Positions 8,903 to 15,882 of a stretch of DNA of 39,467 nucleotides are shown here, piece after piece. Each line of letters begins with the position of its first letter. The stretch's first letter is position 1. The stretch is from the NCBI GenBank assembly GCA_002477755.1, contig DLKD01000118.1, positions 1 to 39,467 on the forward strand, read 5' to 3'. This DNA is from Gordonia sp. UBA7599 (GTDB lineage Bacteria; Actinomycetota; Actinomycetes; Mycobacteriales; Mycobacteriaceae). The notes under the pieces were generated by a model. That model was not told the origin of the DNA and did not search any database. It saw nothing but the letters and a program-made list of their open reading frames with translations. The translations under genes and the position numbers were made by a program.

Positions 8903-8929
8903 GTCACAGTAGTAACTTCTGTAACAGTG
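8903..8929. promoter_or_regulatory. Three head-to-tail 9-bp repeats of GTNAC type upstream of the amidase (possible MtrA box)
   Basis: Read on the plus strand, GTCACAGTA, GTAACTTCT and GTAACAGTG follow each other without a gap. Directly repeated GTNAC-type half-sites are the kind of target reported for the response regulator MtrA, which controls peptidoglycan hydrolase genes in Actinobacteria. The repeat overlaps TACTGT (8906-8911, minus strand), a candidate -10. The repeats are seen; the assignment to MtrA is inference. Confidence 0.4.
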
Positions 8930-8991
8930 AATCACCAGCGTTCGCCGACGGCCAGCCCAGACGACATCTGTTAGCAGGATGTGATCTGCTC

Positions 8992-9007
8992 CGTGACCGC
9001 GGTCACG
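8992..9007. promoter_or_regulatory. CRP/GlxR-like palindrome CGTGACCGCGGTCACG
   Basis: A perfect palindrome containing GTGA-N6-TCAC, the core of the actinobacterial CRP/GlxR consensus TGTGA-N6-TCACA. It lies between the cobW stop (9009) and the amidase start, centred about 127 bp from the amidase ATG. It might instead act as a hairpin after cobW. Confidence 0.4.
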
Positions 9008-9008
9008 C

Positions 9009-10082
9009 TCACCCGTCGACGGGAGAGGTGTTGGCGGTCTGCGGGTCGTAGCGGAGCAGGCTCAATGCGCCGAAACCGTCGTCGGGGTCAGTGACCGACA
9101 CCGCAGCGCAAGCCACCTGCACCAGATCCAGGTCCATTCCGATGCCGATGAGTACGACGACGGTGGCAGCGACAGCCTCTGACCGGCGCGCCGAGGACCG
9201 CGTCGCGCGGATCCGCCCACCGACAGCGGAGAAGTCCAATTGCCCGGAGTAATAGGCGGAATCGACCCGCACCCAGCCCTTGATCCGATAGCACCCGGCC
9301 GGCGGCCGTTCGAGGAGTCGCGCCATTGCACGCGGATTCACCGGTCCGTCGTGCTCCCAGGTGAACTGCTGATAGTCCTCGTGACCGGTGTGATCGTGCC
9401 CGGCGTGCTCGTGCGCCTCTTCGGTTCGCAAGAGGGAGTCGAGGGTCAATTGCTCGGGGCGCTCGCGCGCCGCGCGGCGTCGCGCGTCGACGAGCAGGCC
9501 CGGATCCAGCACTCCCTCGGAGGTCACGAGTCGCGGTGCCGTGGGGTTCACGCGATCGAGCAGCGCACCCACCGAATCGAGAGCGGCGGCGTCGACGAGG
9601 TCGGCCTTGTTGACGACGAGCAGATCGGCCACTCCGGCGTCGCGCTGCACCCCTCGCGGCAGATCGCCCCCGCCGGGTACGTCCAAACCAACCGCGTCGG
9701 CATCGACCACGTAGACCAATCCGCCGTAGGAGACGAGCCGATCGTCGATCGCCGCCACCCGACGGATCATGCTGCGCGGATCGGCGATGCCCGACGCCTC
9801 TACCAGCACCGCGTCAACCTCGGTACGCACCAGGCGCGCCACCGCGTCGGCGAAGCCGTCGGAGTCGGTCGCACAGCACAGACATCCATTGCCGAAGCCG
9901 ACGACGCCGTCGACCTGACCGGCAACCATCAGCGCATCAACATTGACCGCGCCGAAATCATTGACGATTACCCCCAGGCGCAGTTCGCCCGCGTGGCGTA
10001 ACACGTGGTTGAGCACCGTCGTCTTACCGGCGCCGAGCGCTCCACCCAGGACGATCACCGGAACTGCGGCACGTTTCGACAC
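9009..10082 (-). CDS. CobW/COG0523-family GTPase (putative metallochaperone)
   Basis: A G3E-family GTPase of 357 residues. Walker A is GALGAGKTT (Lys at 20), the metal-binding GCLCC lies at 66-70, the base-recognition motif is NKAD, and a His-rich loop (HEHAGHDHTGHED) precedes the C-terminal CobW_C domain. COG0523 proteins use GTP to load metals, often zinc, into client proteins. GTG 10082 is chosen because GGGAGA lies just upstream and the P-loop follows at the usual distance. The gene starts 11 bp after the trhO stop, so the two are likely co-transcribed. The metal and client are unknown; no Zur-like site stands out nearby. Confidence 0.85.
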   Translation of the reverse strand: MSKRAAVPVIVLGGALGAGKTTVLNHVLRHAGELRLGVIVNDFGAVNVDALMVAGQVDGVVGFGNGCLCCATDSDGFADAVARLVRTEVDAVLVEASGIADPRSMIRRVAAIDDRLVSYGGLVYVVDADAVGLDVPGGGDLPRGVQRDAGVADLLVVNKADLVDAAALDSVGALLDRVNPTAPRLVTSEGVLDPGLLVDARRRAARERPEQLTLDSLLRTEEAHEHAGHDHTGHEDYQQFTWEHDGPVNPRAMARLLERPPAGCYRIKGWVRVDSAYYSGQLDFSAVGGRIRATRSSARRSEAVAATVVVLIGIGMDLDLVQVACAAVSVTDPDDGFGALSLLRYDPQTANTSPVDG

Positions 10083-10093
10083 CCGGTCTCCCG

Positions 10094-10957
10094 CTACTGC
10101 TCGCGCGAATGTTCCGCCACGCACGCATCGCACACGACGACGAGATCGCGTCCATCAACATCGGGGAAATTCGCAATATTCTTCGTGGGAATACCGCATC
10201 GGGCGCACTGCCCTATCACCGGCGCATGGTCGGAGAAATCAACGCTCATCCGCCCGTCGAAGACGTACATGGAGCCTTCCCACAACCCGTCGTCACCGCG
10301 CTCCCGCCCGTAACGGGCAATTCCGCCGTCGAGTTGATAGACCTCCGAGAATCCGCGGTCCACCAGTAGCGCACTGAGGACCTCACACCGCACACCGCCG
10401 GTGCAATAGGTGACCACCGGGCGGTCTCGGTAGTCGTCGAATTCACCATCGTCGAGTAGTCGCAATAGGTCGCGGGTCGTCTGCGCCGCCGGCACGACGG
10501 CATTGCGGAAGTGCCCGATCTGCGCCTCGATTGCATTGCGCCCGTCGAGGAAGACGACGTCATCACCGCGCTGGTCGACCAACGCATCGACCTCGGCGGG
10601 GTCGAGACGGACGCCGCCGCCGACCACCCCGTCGGCGTCGACGCGGATACGCGACGACGCACCGAACGTGACAATCTCAGGACGGCTCTTCACCGATAAC
10701 CGAGGAAAGTCCGCACCCGTGCCCGACGACCACTTGACGTCGATATCGGCGAAGGCCGGGTATTGGCGCGTGGCCCGGACGTACTTTTTCACGTCGGGGA
10801 GGTCCCCGCCGACGGTGACGTTGATACCGTGGGGCGAGACGATGATCCGGCCGCGCAGGTCCGACGCCGAGGCGAGTGCGAGTTGCCACAAGCGGATGGC
10901 CTCGGGATCGGGCAGCGGCGCGAACTTGTAGAACAGCACGATCTTGGGGGTCGCCAC
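10094..10957 (-). CDS. trhO: tRNA uridine(34) 5-hydroxylase-type rhodanese protein (TrhO/YceA family)
   Basis: A UPF0176 protein of 287 residues. It has the N-terminal acylphosphatase-like region ([12 protein letters not shown]... [16 protein letters not shown]) and a rhodanese domain with active-site loop YCTGGVRCE (catalytic Cys at about 185). A C-terminal pair of Cys motifs follows (CARCG and CDAC). The family performs O2-dependent hydroxylation of the wobble uridine of tRNAs. The GTG start at 10957 gives the common N-terminus [16 protein letters not shown] at 10966-10971 lies 8 nt upstream, so the message is probably leaderless. cobW follows 11 bp downstream. The start codon lies only 3 bp from that of the divergent lipoprotein gene. 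Confidence 0.88.
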   Translation of the reverse strand: MATPKIVLFYKFAPLPDPEAIRLWQLALASASDLRGRIIVSPHGINVTVGGDLPDVKKYVRATRQYPAFADIDVKWSSGTGADFPRLSVKSRPEIVTFGASSRIRVDADGVVGGGVRLDPAEVDALVDQRGDDVVFLDGRNAIEAQIGHFRNAVVPAAQTTRDLLRLLDDGEFDDYRDRPVVTYCTGGVRCEVLSALLVDRGFSEVYQLDGGIARYGRERGDDGLWEGSMYVFDGRMSVDFSDHAPVIGQCARCGIPTKNIANFPDVDGRDLVVVCDACVAEHSREQ

Positions 10958-10960
10958 ACC

Positions 10961-11770
10961 ATGCAAGGGTACGGACGTCGCACCTCCGGGCGGCGCCGGG
11001 TGCGAGTCGCCTGGTCCGCGGCGGTCGCCCTTGTCCTGGGGATGGCTCTCGCCTGCGCCAACGGGTGTTCGATCGTGTCCGAACTGACGCTGCCCGACGA
11101 AAGTCGCACCATCGTCATCCCGGGCACTAACGCGCTCACCACCGAGTCCTCGGTCGCCGCGACCTCGACGAGCAGTGCCAATGGCCCCGACGACGACGGC
11201 GGCGACGATGCCGCGCCGGGCGCCTGGGACGACTATTCCTACGGGCACGTCATCAGCGTCGCACCGCGTGCCGACGCGCAGCGCTTCCACCGTGCCGCCA
11301 AGACGTCGTCCGCAGCTCTGATCACGACGTCGGGCTACCACTTCAGCAGTCCCGACCGCGCGATACAGTGCTCGACCGGCGCCAACGGGACCGGGACCCT
11401 CGCCTGCACCTCACAGCTCGTGCACGGCTCCCCCACCCCTCCGCCGGGCACACCGGCATCGTGCCGTTGGAATCCGGAAATGGTCACCCTCGGACCCGCC
11501 GCCCCATCAGCGGGCGCCTGTGCGAATCTCTATCCGATAATGGCCCGTTCGACGATCCTGCCCTTTGGCCAGACATTGGCGGTGGGCCGGTTCAAATGCC
11601 TCAATTCGGTTGAGGGAATGTATTGCCTCCAATCAACCGGGACCGGCTTCGCCATCACCAAGGCCGGGTTTCGCGAGATTCGGGGCGACGAGCGCGCACC
11701 CCGCGCAATGCGCGGATCGGCGCCGGATGAACGCGATGAGCGGCCCACTTCGACGCGGCCGACTTCATAA
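10961..11770 (+). CDS. Exported, probably lipid-anchored protein with a DUF6636-like Cys pattern
   Basis: A 269-residue protein with a basic N-terminus, a hydrophobic stretch ([17 protein letters not shown]) that could be a lipoprotein signal, and a Ser/Thr/Asp-rich linker. The C-terminal globular part has [10 protein letters not shown], a Cys in [30 protein letters not shown] and [18 protein letters not shown]. That spacing resembles secreted DUF6636 proteins of mycobacteria (from memory, unchecked). The extreme C-terminus is Arg/Pro-rich and probably disordered. No Shine-Dalgarno sequence precedes ATG 10961; a GTG 39 nt downstream is a poorer alternative. The function is unknown. Confidence 0.65.
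   Translation: MQGYGRRTSGRRRVRVAWSAAVALVLGMALACANGCSIVSELTLPDESRTIVIPGTNALTTESSVAATSTSSANGPDDDGGDDAAPGAWDDYSYGHVISVAPRADAQRFHRAAKTSSAALITTSGYHFSSPDRAIQCSTGANGTGTLACTSQLVHGSPTPPPGTPASCRWNPEMVTLGPAAPSAGACANLYPIMARSTILPFGQTLAVGRFKCLNSVEGMYCLQSTGTGFAITKAGFREIRGDERAPRAMRGSAPDERDERPTSTRPTS
10966..10971 (-). promoter_or_regulatory. Candidate -10 element (TACCCT) for trhO
   Basis: TAnnnT on the minus strand, 8 nt before GTG 10957. It lies inside the first codons of the divergent lipoprotein gene. Confidence 0.35.
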
Positions 11771-11872
11771 CGACACAGGAGATTTGTCAGCTTTCACTTA
11801 GGAAATGCTGTTATTGTGCCTATCGACGCTCTATCCGCGAGTTTGCATTTCCCTACTGAGGAGACGTACGAA
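11771..11872 (+). promoter_or_regulatory. AT-rich promoter/leader region of lsr2
   Basis: This 102-bp gap is clearly richer in A+T than its surroundings. TATTGT at 11812-11817 is a possible -10 and TTGTCA at 11784-11789 a loose -35 with too long a spacer. GAGGAG at 11858-11863 is the ribosome binding site. AT-rich DNA is also what Lsr2 binds, so autoregulation is possible. Confidence 0.35.
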
Positions 11873-12190
11873 ATGGCACGCAAGGCTGTGATTCAGGTTT
11901 TTGACGATCTCGACGGCAAGCAATTGGAGTCGCACGAGACGGTTCGATTCAGCGTCGACGGCAAGTCCTACGAGTTCGACACGTCACCGAAGAACGCCGC
12001 CGCGTTCCGCGACGGCCTCGCCAAGTACATCGACGCCGCGCGCCCGTTGCGGTCGGGTCGCCGAGGCGGGGGACGCGGCAAGCAGGAAACCCAGCGGATT
12101 CGCGATTGGGCCCACCAGAACGGCTACAAGGTCAGCGACCGCGGCCGAGTCCCCGGACACATCGTCGAGGCGTACGAGGCCGCCAACTAG
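11873..12190 (+). CDS. lsr2: Nucleoid-associated protein Lsr2
   Basis: A 105-residue H-NS-like silencer of AT-rich DNA. The N-terminal oligomerisation domain reads MARKAVIQVFDDLDGK... VRFSVDGKSYEFD. A basic linker (GRRGGGRGK) leads to the C-terminal DNA-binding domain, where RGR at 90-92 inserts into the AT-rich minor groove, followed by VPGHIVEAYEAAN. ATG 11873 follows GAGGAG at 11858-11863. The TAG stop shares the palindrome CTAG with the stop of the convergent HAD gene, a 4-bp overlap. Mycolate actinobacteria use Lsr2 to repress horizontally acquired DNA and to organise the nucleoid. Confidence 0.96.
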   Translation: MARKAVIQVFDDLDGKQLESHETVRFSVDGKSYEFDTSPKNAAAFRDGLAKYIDAARPLRSGRRGGGRGKQETQRIRDWAHQNGYKVSDRGRVPGHIVEAYEAAN

Positions 12191-12990
12191 CGGCTTCGCA
12201 AGAGTCGCTCCAGTTCGAGGACCACGCCCTCCTCGGCATTGCTCGGAATACGCCGCGCCGCAACCGCTGCGACGTCGGGATGGGCGTTGGCGACCGCATA
12301 CGAATGGTCTGCGGCGCCGAGCATCTCGACGTCGTTGAGATAGTCGCCGAAGGCGACGGTCCGCGCTGCGGTGACGCCCAGCGCCTCCTGAAGCGCACGC
12401 ACGCCGTGGCCCTTGTTCGCGTCGCGGTCCATGATGTCGATCCAGTGCTTGCCCGAGACGACCACCTGTTGGTCGAGTCCGCTGAAATACCGTTGCGCTG
12501 AGACCGCGGCTTCGCCGAAGTCGAAAATCGCGAGCTTGAGCACGTCGCGACAATGCTCGAGTAGGTCGGCGACCTGTTCGAGCTCCACGTAGTACTTCGC
12601 GCATTCGGCGGCGAATGGCGCATCGACACGCTCGATCACCGCACCGTCTGTGCGACAGACCACCACGCCGAGATCGGCGCCATCCTCGCGGGCCGCGCGC
12701 ACCGCGTCGACGACGGTACGCGCGAATTCATCGCTCACCGTCGTCGTCGACACCACCTCGTCGCCATGGGTGACCAGCGTGCCGTTCTCGGCGATGAAGG
12801 ACAGCGAGCGCTCCGCCCCGCGACCATCGAAGAGACGTCGCAACGTGGCCAACTGGCGCCCCGACGCGGGGACGAATGCGATTCCGCGCCCGACCATCTC
12901 GTCGAGTAGCGGCCAAAAACCGTCGGGCACGGTCCCGTCGTCGAGCAGCAGAGTCCCGTCCATGTCGGAGACGACCATTCCGATGTCCAC
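12187..12990 (-). CDS. Cof-type HAD hydrolase (sugar/nucleotide phosphatase-like)
   Basis: A HAD-superfamily phosphatase of 267 residues with a C2 (Cof) cap. Motif I is DMDGTLL (nucleophile and acid Asp), motif II the Ser in VPASGRQ, motif III the Lys in DANKGHGVRAL, and motif IV GDYLNDVEML. The family dephosphorylates small phosphometabolites; the substrate is not predictable. The GTG start at 12990 has TACTGT exactly 6 nt upstream (12997-13002), so it appears leaderless. It lies 26 bp downstream of the MarR gene on the same strand and ends tail-to-tail with lsr2. Confidence 0.88.
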   Translation of the reverse strand: MDIGMVVSDMDGTLLLDDGTVPDGFWPLLDEMVGRGIAFVPASGRQLATLRRLFDGRGAERSLSFIAENGTLVTHGDEVVSTTTVSDEFARTVVDAVRAAREDGADLGVVVCRTDGAVIERVDAPFAAECAKYYVELEQVADLLEHCRDVLKLAIFDFGEAAVSAQRYFSGLDQQVVVSGKHWIDIMDRDANKGHGVRALQEALGVTAARTVAFGDYLNDVEMLGAADHSYAVANAHPDVAAVAARRIPSNAEEGVVLELERLLRSR

Positions 12991-12996
12991 CGCGCC

Positions 12997-13002
12997 ACAG
13001 TA
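12997..13002 (-). promoter_or_regulatory. Candidate -10 element (TACTGT) for the HAD hydrolase
   Basis: TAnnnT on the minus strand, 6 nt before GTG 12990. No ribosome binding site is present. It lies in the 26-bp gap after marR, so the HAD gene may have its own leaderless transcript. Confidence 0.45.
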
Positions 13003-13016
13003 GCGCCCCGCCGCAG

Positions 13017-13457
13017 TCAGAACGGGAAGCCGGCCGTGACCGGCGGTGCCGCGGCGAGAGTCGCCAGCGTCGCGTCGACCTTTCGGTCGCCGACGCGTTC
13101 ACGCCACTGCGCGACCTCGCGCCGGAACGACGCAGCCGAACGCTGCAACATCTCACGCCCATGCGGCGTCGGCGTCAGGATCCGCTCCCTGCGGTCCGTC
13201 GCGCTCGGGCCGCGGGTGATGAAGCCCATCGCCTCCAATCCGGCGGCCGTCTTCGTCGCGGCTTGCTTGGAGACCCCCAGGCGGACACCGAGCTCGACAC
13301 TCGTGCAGCCCTCCCCGACCGCCTGCATGGCGAATCCGTGCGTGGCACGCACTCCCGGAAAGCCCGCCTCCTCAAGGTCGGCGTGCACCGCATCGACCAG
13401 GCCGCGGAACGCGGACATCAGCAGGAACGGCATTGCCACGTCGTCGATGGGGGCCAT
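13017..13457 (-). CDS. MarR-family transcriptional regulator
   Basis: A 146-residue winged-helix regulator from ATG 13457. The DNA-binding part reads CTSVELGVRLGVSKQAATKTAAGLEAMGFI (recognition helix around SKQAATKTA), followed by the wing with the conserved DRRERILTPTPHG. MarR proteins bind short palindromes as dimers and are usually released by phenolic or oxidised ligands. The gene faces the cupin gene, with two matching palindromes in the 79-bp gap, so it very likely represses both itself and the cupin. TATGCT at 13464-13469 lies 6 nt before the ATG, so this start appears leaderless. Confidence 0.88.
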   Translation of the reverse strand: MAPIDDVAMPFLLMSAFRGLVDAVHADLEEAGFPGVRATHGFAMQAVGEGCTSVELGVRLGVSKQAATKTAAGLEAMGFITRGPSATDRRERILTPTPHGREMLQRSAASFRREVAQWRERVGDRKVDATLATLAAAPPVTAGFPF

Positions 13458-13463
13458 GTCGAC

Positions 13464-13469
13464 AGCATA
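13464..13469 (-). promoter_or_regulatory. Candidate -10 element (TATGCT) for marR
   Basis: TAnnnT on the minus strand with a 6-nt spacer to ATG 13457. The first MarR operator (13480-13494) would cover the -35 region. Confidence 0.5.
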
Positions 13470-13479
13470 GCCAATTGCG

Positions 13480-13517
13480 GTCAACCTGGTTGTCTATATA
13501 TAGTCAATCTAGTTGAC
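13480..13517. promoter_or_regulatory. Twin MarR operators between marR and the cupin gene
   Basis: Two 15-bp imperfect palindromes fit one consensus, GTCAAYCTRGTTGWC: GTCAACCTGGTTGTC at 13480-13494 and GTCAATCTAGTTGAC at 13503-13517. Their centres are 23 bp apart, about two helical turns. The DNA between them is TATATATA, containing the likely -10 of the cupin gene (13495-13500). Repression of both directions is implied. Confidence 0.7.
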
Positions 13518-13536
13518 CATCACTGAGAGGCACGCC

Positions 13537-13914
13537 ATGTCGCACCTGACCCCCGAGACCGCCGTCACCCACCACTTGCACGGCGTCACCTTCCACTCCT
13601 TCGCCGCCGGCCGCAACGGTGCCACGAGCATCGCGGCCTGGCGCGCGGACTTCCCCCCGCACACCCCCGGCACTGCGCACAGCATGACTGCGGAGGAGAT
13701 CCTGCACGTCCTCGCCGGCACCCTGGACGTCGAAGTCGGCGACGAGGGGTTCACCGCACGCGTCGGCGACGCGGTACTCGTCCCGGCGGGCACCCGCTTT
13801 CGAGTCAGCAACAACGGCGACGACCCGGCGCAGGCGTGGGTGACCACGACCCTGGGCATGAACGCCGTGCTGGGCGACGGCGATCAGCGCGTGGCACCGC
13901 CCTGGGCCCAGTAG
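13537..13914 (+). CDS. Small cupin-domain protein
   Basis: A single conserved beta-barrel cupin of 125 residues. Cupin motif 1 reads HSMTAEEILHVLAGTLDVEVGDEGF; the first metal-binding His of the usual HxH is replaced by other residues. Motif 2 reads GDAVLVPAGTRFRVSNNG, lacking the usual His. Metal binding is therefore doubtful, and a ligand-binding or isomerase role is possible. ATG 13537 is chosen over ATG 13513 because GAGAGG lies just upstream and the earlier start would overlap the second operator. The divergent marR suggests that it is induced by a small molecule. Confidence 0.8.
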   Translation: MSHLTPETAVTHHLHGVTFHSFAAGRNGATSIAAWRADFPPHTPGTAHSMTAEEILHVLAGTLDVEVGDEGFTARVGDAVLVPAGTRFRVSNNGDDPAQAWVTTTLGMNAVLGDGDQRVAPPWAQ

Positions 13915-13936
13915 CCGGCACAACGGAGGGCTGGCG

Positions 13937-14581
13937 TCATCGCCGTCGCCACCGTCGGCGAAGAGTCCCCCACGCATCATCGGGGGCCTTCGGCGCGGAC
14001 CAGCTCCGCCACATGACGACGACCCGGAAGCCGAAGGCCACCGCGACGCCGAGGACCAGCGCCCAGTCCTGACTACGGCCCGCCTCGTCGATGGCGACGG
14101 TGAGCGCGGCACCCGCGAACGCAGGGATCGCGACCATCTCGCCGCCCTGCAACAACAGCGGGACCTCGTTGACGAGGATGTCGCGCAGGATGCCGCCGCC
14201 CAGACCCGTCGTCACGCCGATCAGCGCGGCAGCGAACGGGCTGGTGCCGGCGTCGACCGCCAATAGGGCCCCGGTCGCGGCGAACAATGCGACGCCGAAT
14301 GCGTCGAGCACGTCGACGGTGCGTCTCAGCGCGCCAAATTGGGGATGGAAGAAGAAGACGACTGCTGCGGCGGCGGTGGTGACCGTCAGGTTCTCCCAGC
14401 CGCGAAAGGTGCTCGGCGGGGTGATCCCCAGCAGGACGTCGCGGGCGACACCGCCGCCCAGCCCGGTGAGGACCGCCAGCGTCCAGATCCCCACGATGTC
14501 GAGGCGTTTGCGCACGCCGACGAGCGCGCCGGTCGCGGCGAAGACCGCCATACCGCAGTAGTTGAGAACGGACAGCAGCAC
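13937..14581 (-). CDS. TRIC-family cation channel (UPF0126/YadS-like membrane protein)
   Basis: A membrane protein of 214 residues with an internal duplication. Each half has hydrophobic helices and a Gly-rich kinked motif: GLGGGVARDVLLG in the first half and GLGGGILRDILVNEVP in the second. This is the hallmark of prokaryotic TRIC channels, homotrimeric K+ channels. Six or seven TM segments are visible, followed by a basic tail. The GTG start at 14581 has an excellent GAGGAGG 5 nt upstream. It lies 19 bp after the lipase gene and is probably the last gene of the ThDP-lipase-TRIC operon. The physiological role in bacteria is unclear. Confidence 0.88.
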   Translation of the reverse strand: MLLSVLNYCGMAVFAATGALVGVRKRLDIVGIWTLAVLTGLGGGVARDVLLGITPPSTFRGWENLTVTTAAAAVVFFFHPQFGALRRTVDVLDAFGVALFAATGALLAVDAGTSPFAAALIGVTTGLGGGILRDILVNEVPLLLQGGEMVAIPAFAGAALTVAIDEAGRSQDWALVLGVAVAFGFRVVVMWRSWSAPKAPDDAWGTLRRRWRRR

Positions 14582-14600
14582 CCGATCCTCCTCTATCCGA

Positions 14601-15869
14601 CTAGCGTTCCGCCTCGAGGGTGTCGCGCATCCACCGCAGTACGCCCGGCATCGCCGCGCCGGCCGCGATCATGTGCTCGCCGGGCACCGCCCGATATTCG
14701 ACGGTGGCGCCGCCGTCGCGCCAGCGCGCGACGAGCTCGGTCACCCCCTCCTCTGGAATGAACTGGTCGCCGAGCAACTTCGAGCGCGAGCCGTGGTAGA
14801 GCAGCACCGGCATCTGCGGCGCGGAGGCACCGGGCTTGTTCGCGCCGACGACGGCCTGCGCGATCGGGGACTCGAAGGGCTCCGGGATCACCGCCAGTAC
14901 GTCCAAGTCGATACGGGCCAATCCCGCCGCCGCCAGCGGTGGCTGCGGGTAGTCCTTGACCAGCGTGGCCAGGTGGAAGGCGAAGTCGCCGAACAATTCC
15001 ACCATCTCCGGGTACTCGCGCGCCTGCCCGATGGTGGCCGCCGCGAACAGGCCCGCCCCCCAGGCGCCGTTCATGCTCCTGTGCAGGAGCGCGTAGTCGG
15101 TGGGCGTGCCGCCGGCGACCGCTCCGGCAAAGCGGAGCTCCGGCGCGTAGTGCGGCTGTTCCTGGGCCGCCCACACCGTCGCGATGGCGCCGCCGCTGTA
15201 GCCGTCCATCACCGTCGGCGACTCGGCGAGTTCCGGTGCGATCCGCGTCATACCGCGCACCGAGTCCAACACGGCGTGAGCCGCCATCACCCCCGCCGAG
15301 TACGCCATCCTCGGGCCTTCGTGATCGGGCAGCAGCACCGCATAGTTGCGCGCGAGCAGCAACGGCAGGAAGGGCGGCATATCGATGAACACCCCGCGTC
15401 CGATCCGGTGCGACGGCGCAGCCTTCAGCCCCAGCGAGTTGATCGGCTGGTTGCGCACGACGACCGGCCGCGGACCACTGCCCCGCCACGGCCGACGGGG
15501 CTCGACGAGTGTCGCGGTGACCGGCACCGGGTTGCCCGCGGTATCGGTGGAGGCGACCATGAACCGTCGGATCGAGATCCCGGGCACCGCGATACGCGGC
15601 GAAACGCGTTCGACGCGGATGACGTCGCCGTTGACCAGGCCGGTGAGGTCGATCGGATCGGCGTAGAAGCCCGGGCCCGACAGCGGCGTCGGGAGGATGG
15701 CAGCGTAGCGGTCTGCGCGCTGGGCGTCGGTCAATCGACGCGAGGCCCAATCGTTGAGGCGGCGCATGACGGCGGGGCTGCGCAGGGCTGTCGCCGAGCC
15801 GGCGATACCGGCGGCAGCGGCGCCCGCGGCCGCCAGCGCGGCTTCGGCGGGTAGCGAAAGTTTCGGCAT
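14601..15869 (-). CDS. Secretory lipase-family (LIP) alpha/beta hydrolase
   Basis: A 422-residue protein matching the secretory lipase family known from mycolate bacteria and Candida. The N-terminal Ala-rich segment (AALAAAGAAAAGIAGSATA) is a weak signal or anchor. The nucleophile elbow is DGYSGGA with Ser 225; the catalytic His is probably in PGEHM near the C-terminus, and the acid in LGDQFIPEEG. Members hydrolyse acylglycerols or other esters. There is no Shine-Dalgarno sequence; TAGCCT at 15877-15882 lies 7 nt upstream of ATG 15869 and uses the stop codon of the preceding decarboxylase gene. The gap to that gene is 10 bp. Confidence 0.85.
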   Translation of the reverse strand: MPKLSLPAEAALAAAGAAAAGIAGSATALRSPAVMRRLNDWASRRLTDAQRADRYAAILPTPLSGPGFYADPIDLTGLVNGDVIRVERVSPRIAVPGISIRRFMVASTDTAGNPVPVTATLVEPRRPWRGSGPRPVVVRNQPINSLGLKAAPSHRIGRGVFIDMPPFLPLLLARNYAVLLPDHEGPRMAYSAGVMAAHAVLDSVRGMTRIAPELAESPTVMDGYSGGAIATVWAAQEQPHYAPELRFAGAVAGGTPTDYALLHRSMNGAWGAGLFAAATIGQAREYPEMVELFGDFAFHLATLVKDYPQPPLAAAGLARIDLDVLAVIPEPFESPIAQAVVGANKPGASAPQMPVLLYHGSRSKLLGDQFIPEEGVTELVARWRDGGATVEYRAVPGEHMIAAGAAMPGVLRWMRDTLEAER

Positions 15870-15876
15870 GGTCGGC

Positions 15877-15882
15877 AGGCTA
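15877..15882 (-). promoter_or_regulatory. Candidate -10 element (TAGCCT) overlapping a stop codon, upstream of the lipase
   Basis: On the minus strand the TAG stop of the ThDP enzyme (15880-15882) forms the first half of a TAnnnT hexamer, 7 nt before the lipase ATG. An internal leaderless promoter is possible; read-through from the upstream gene is equally possible. Confidence 0.35.
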
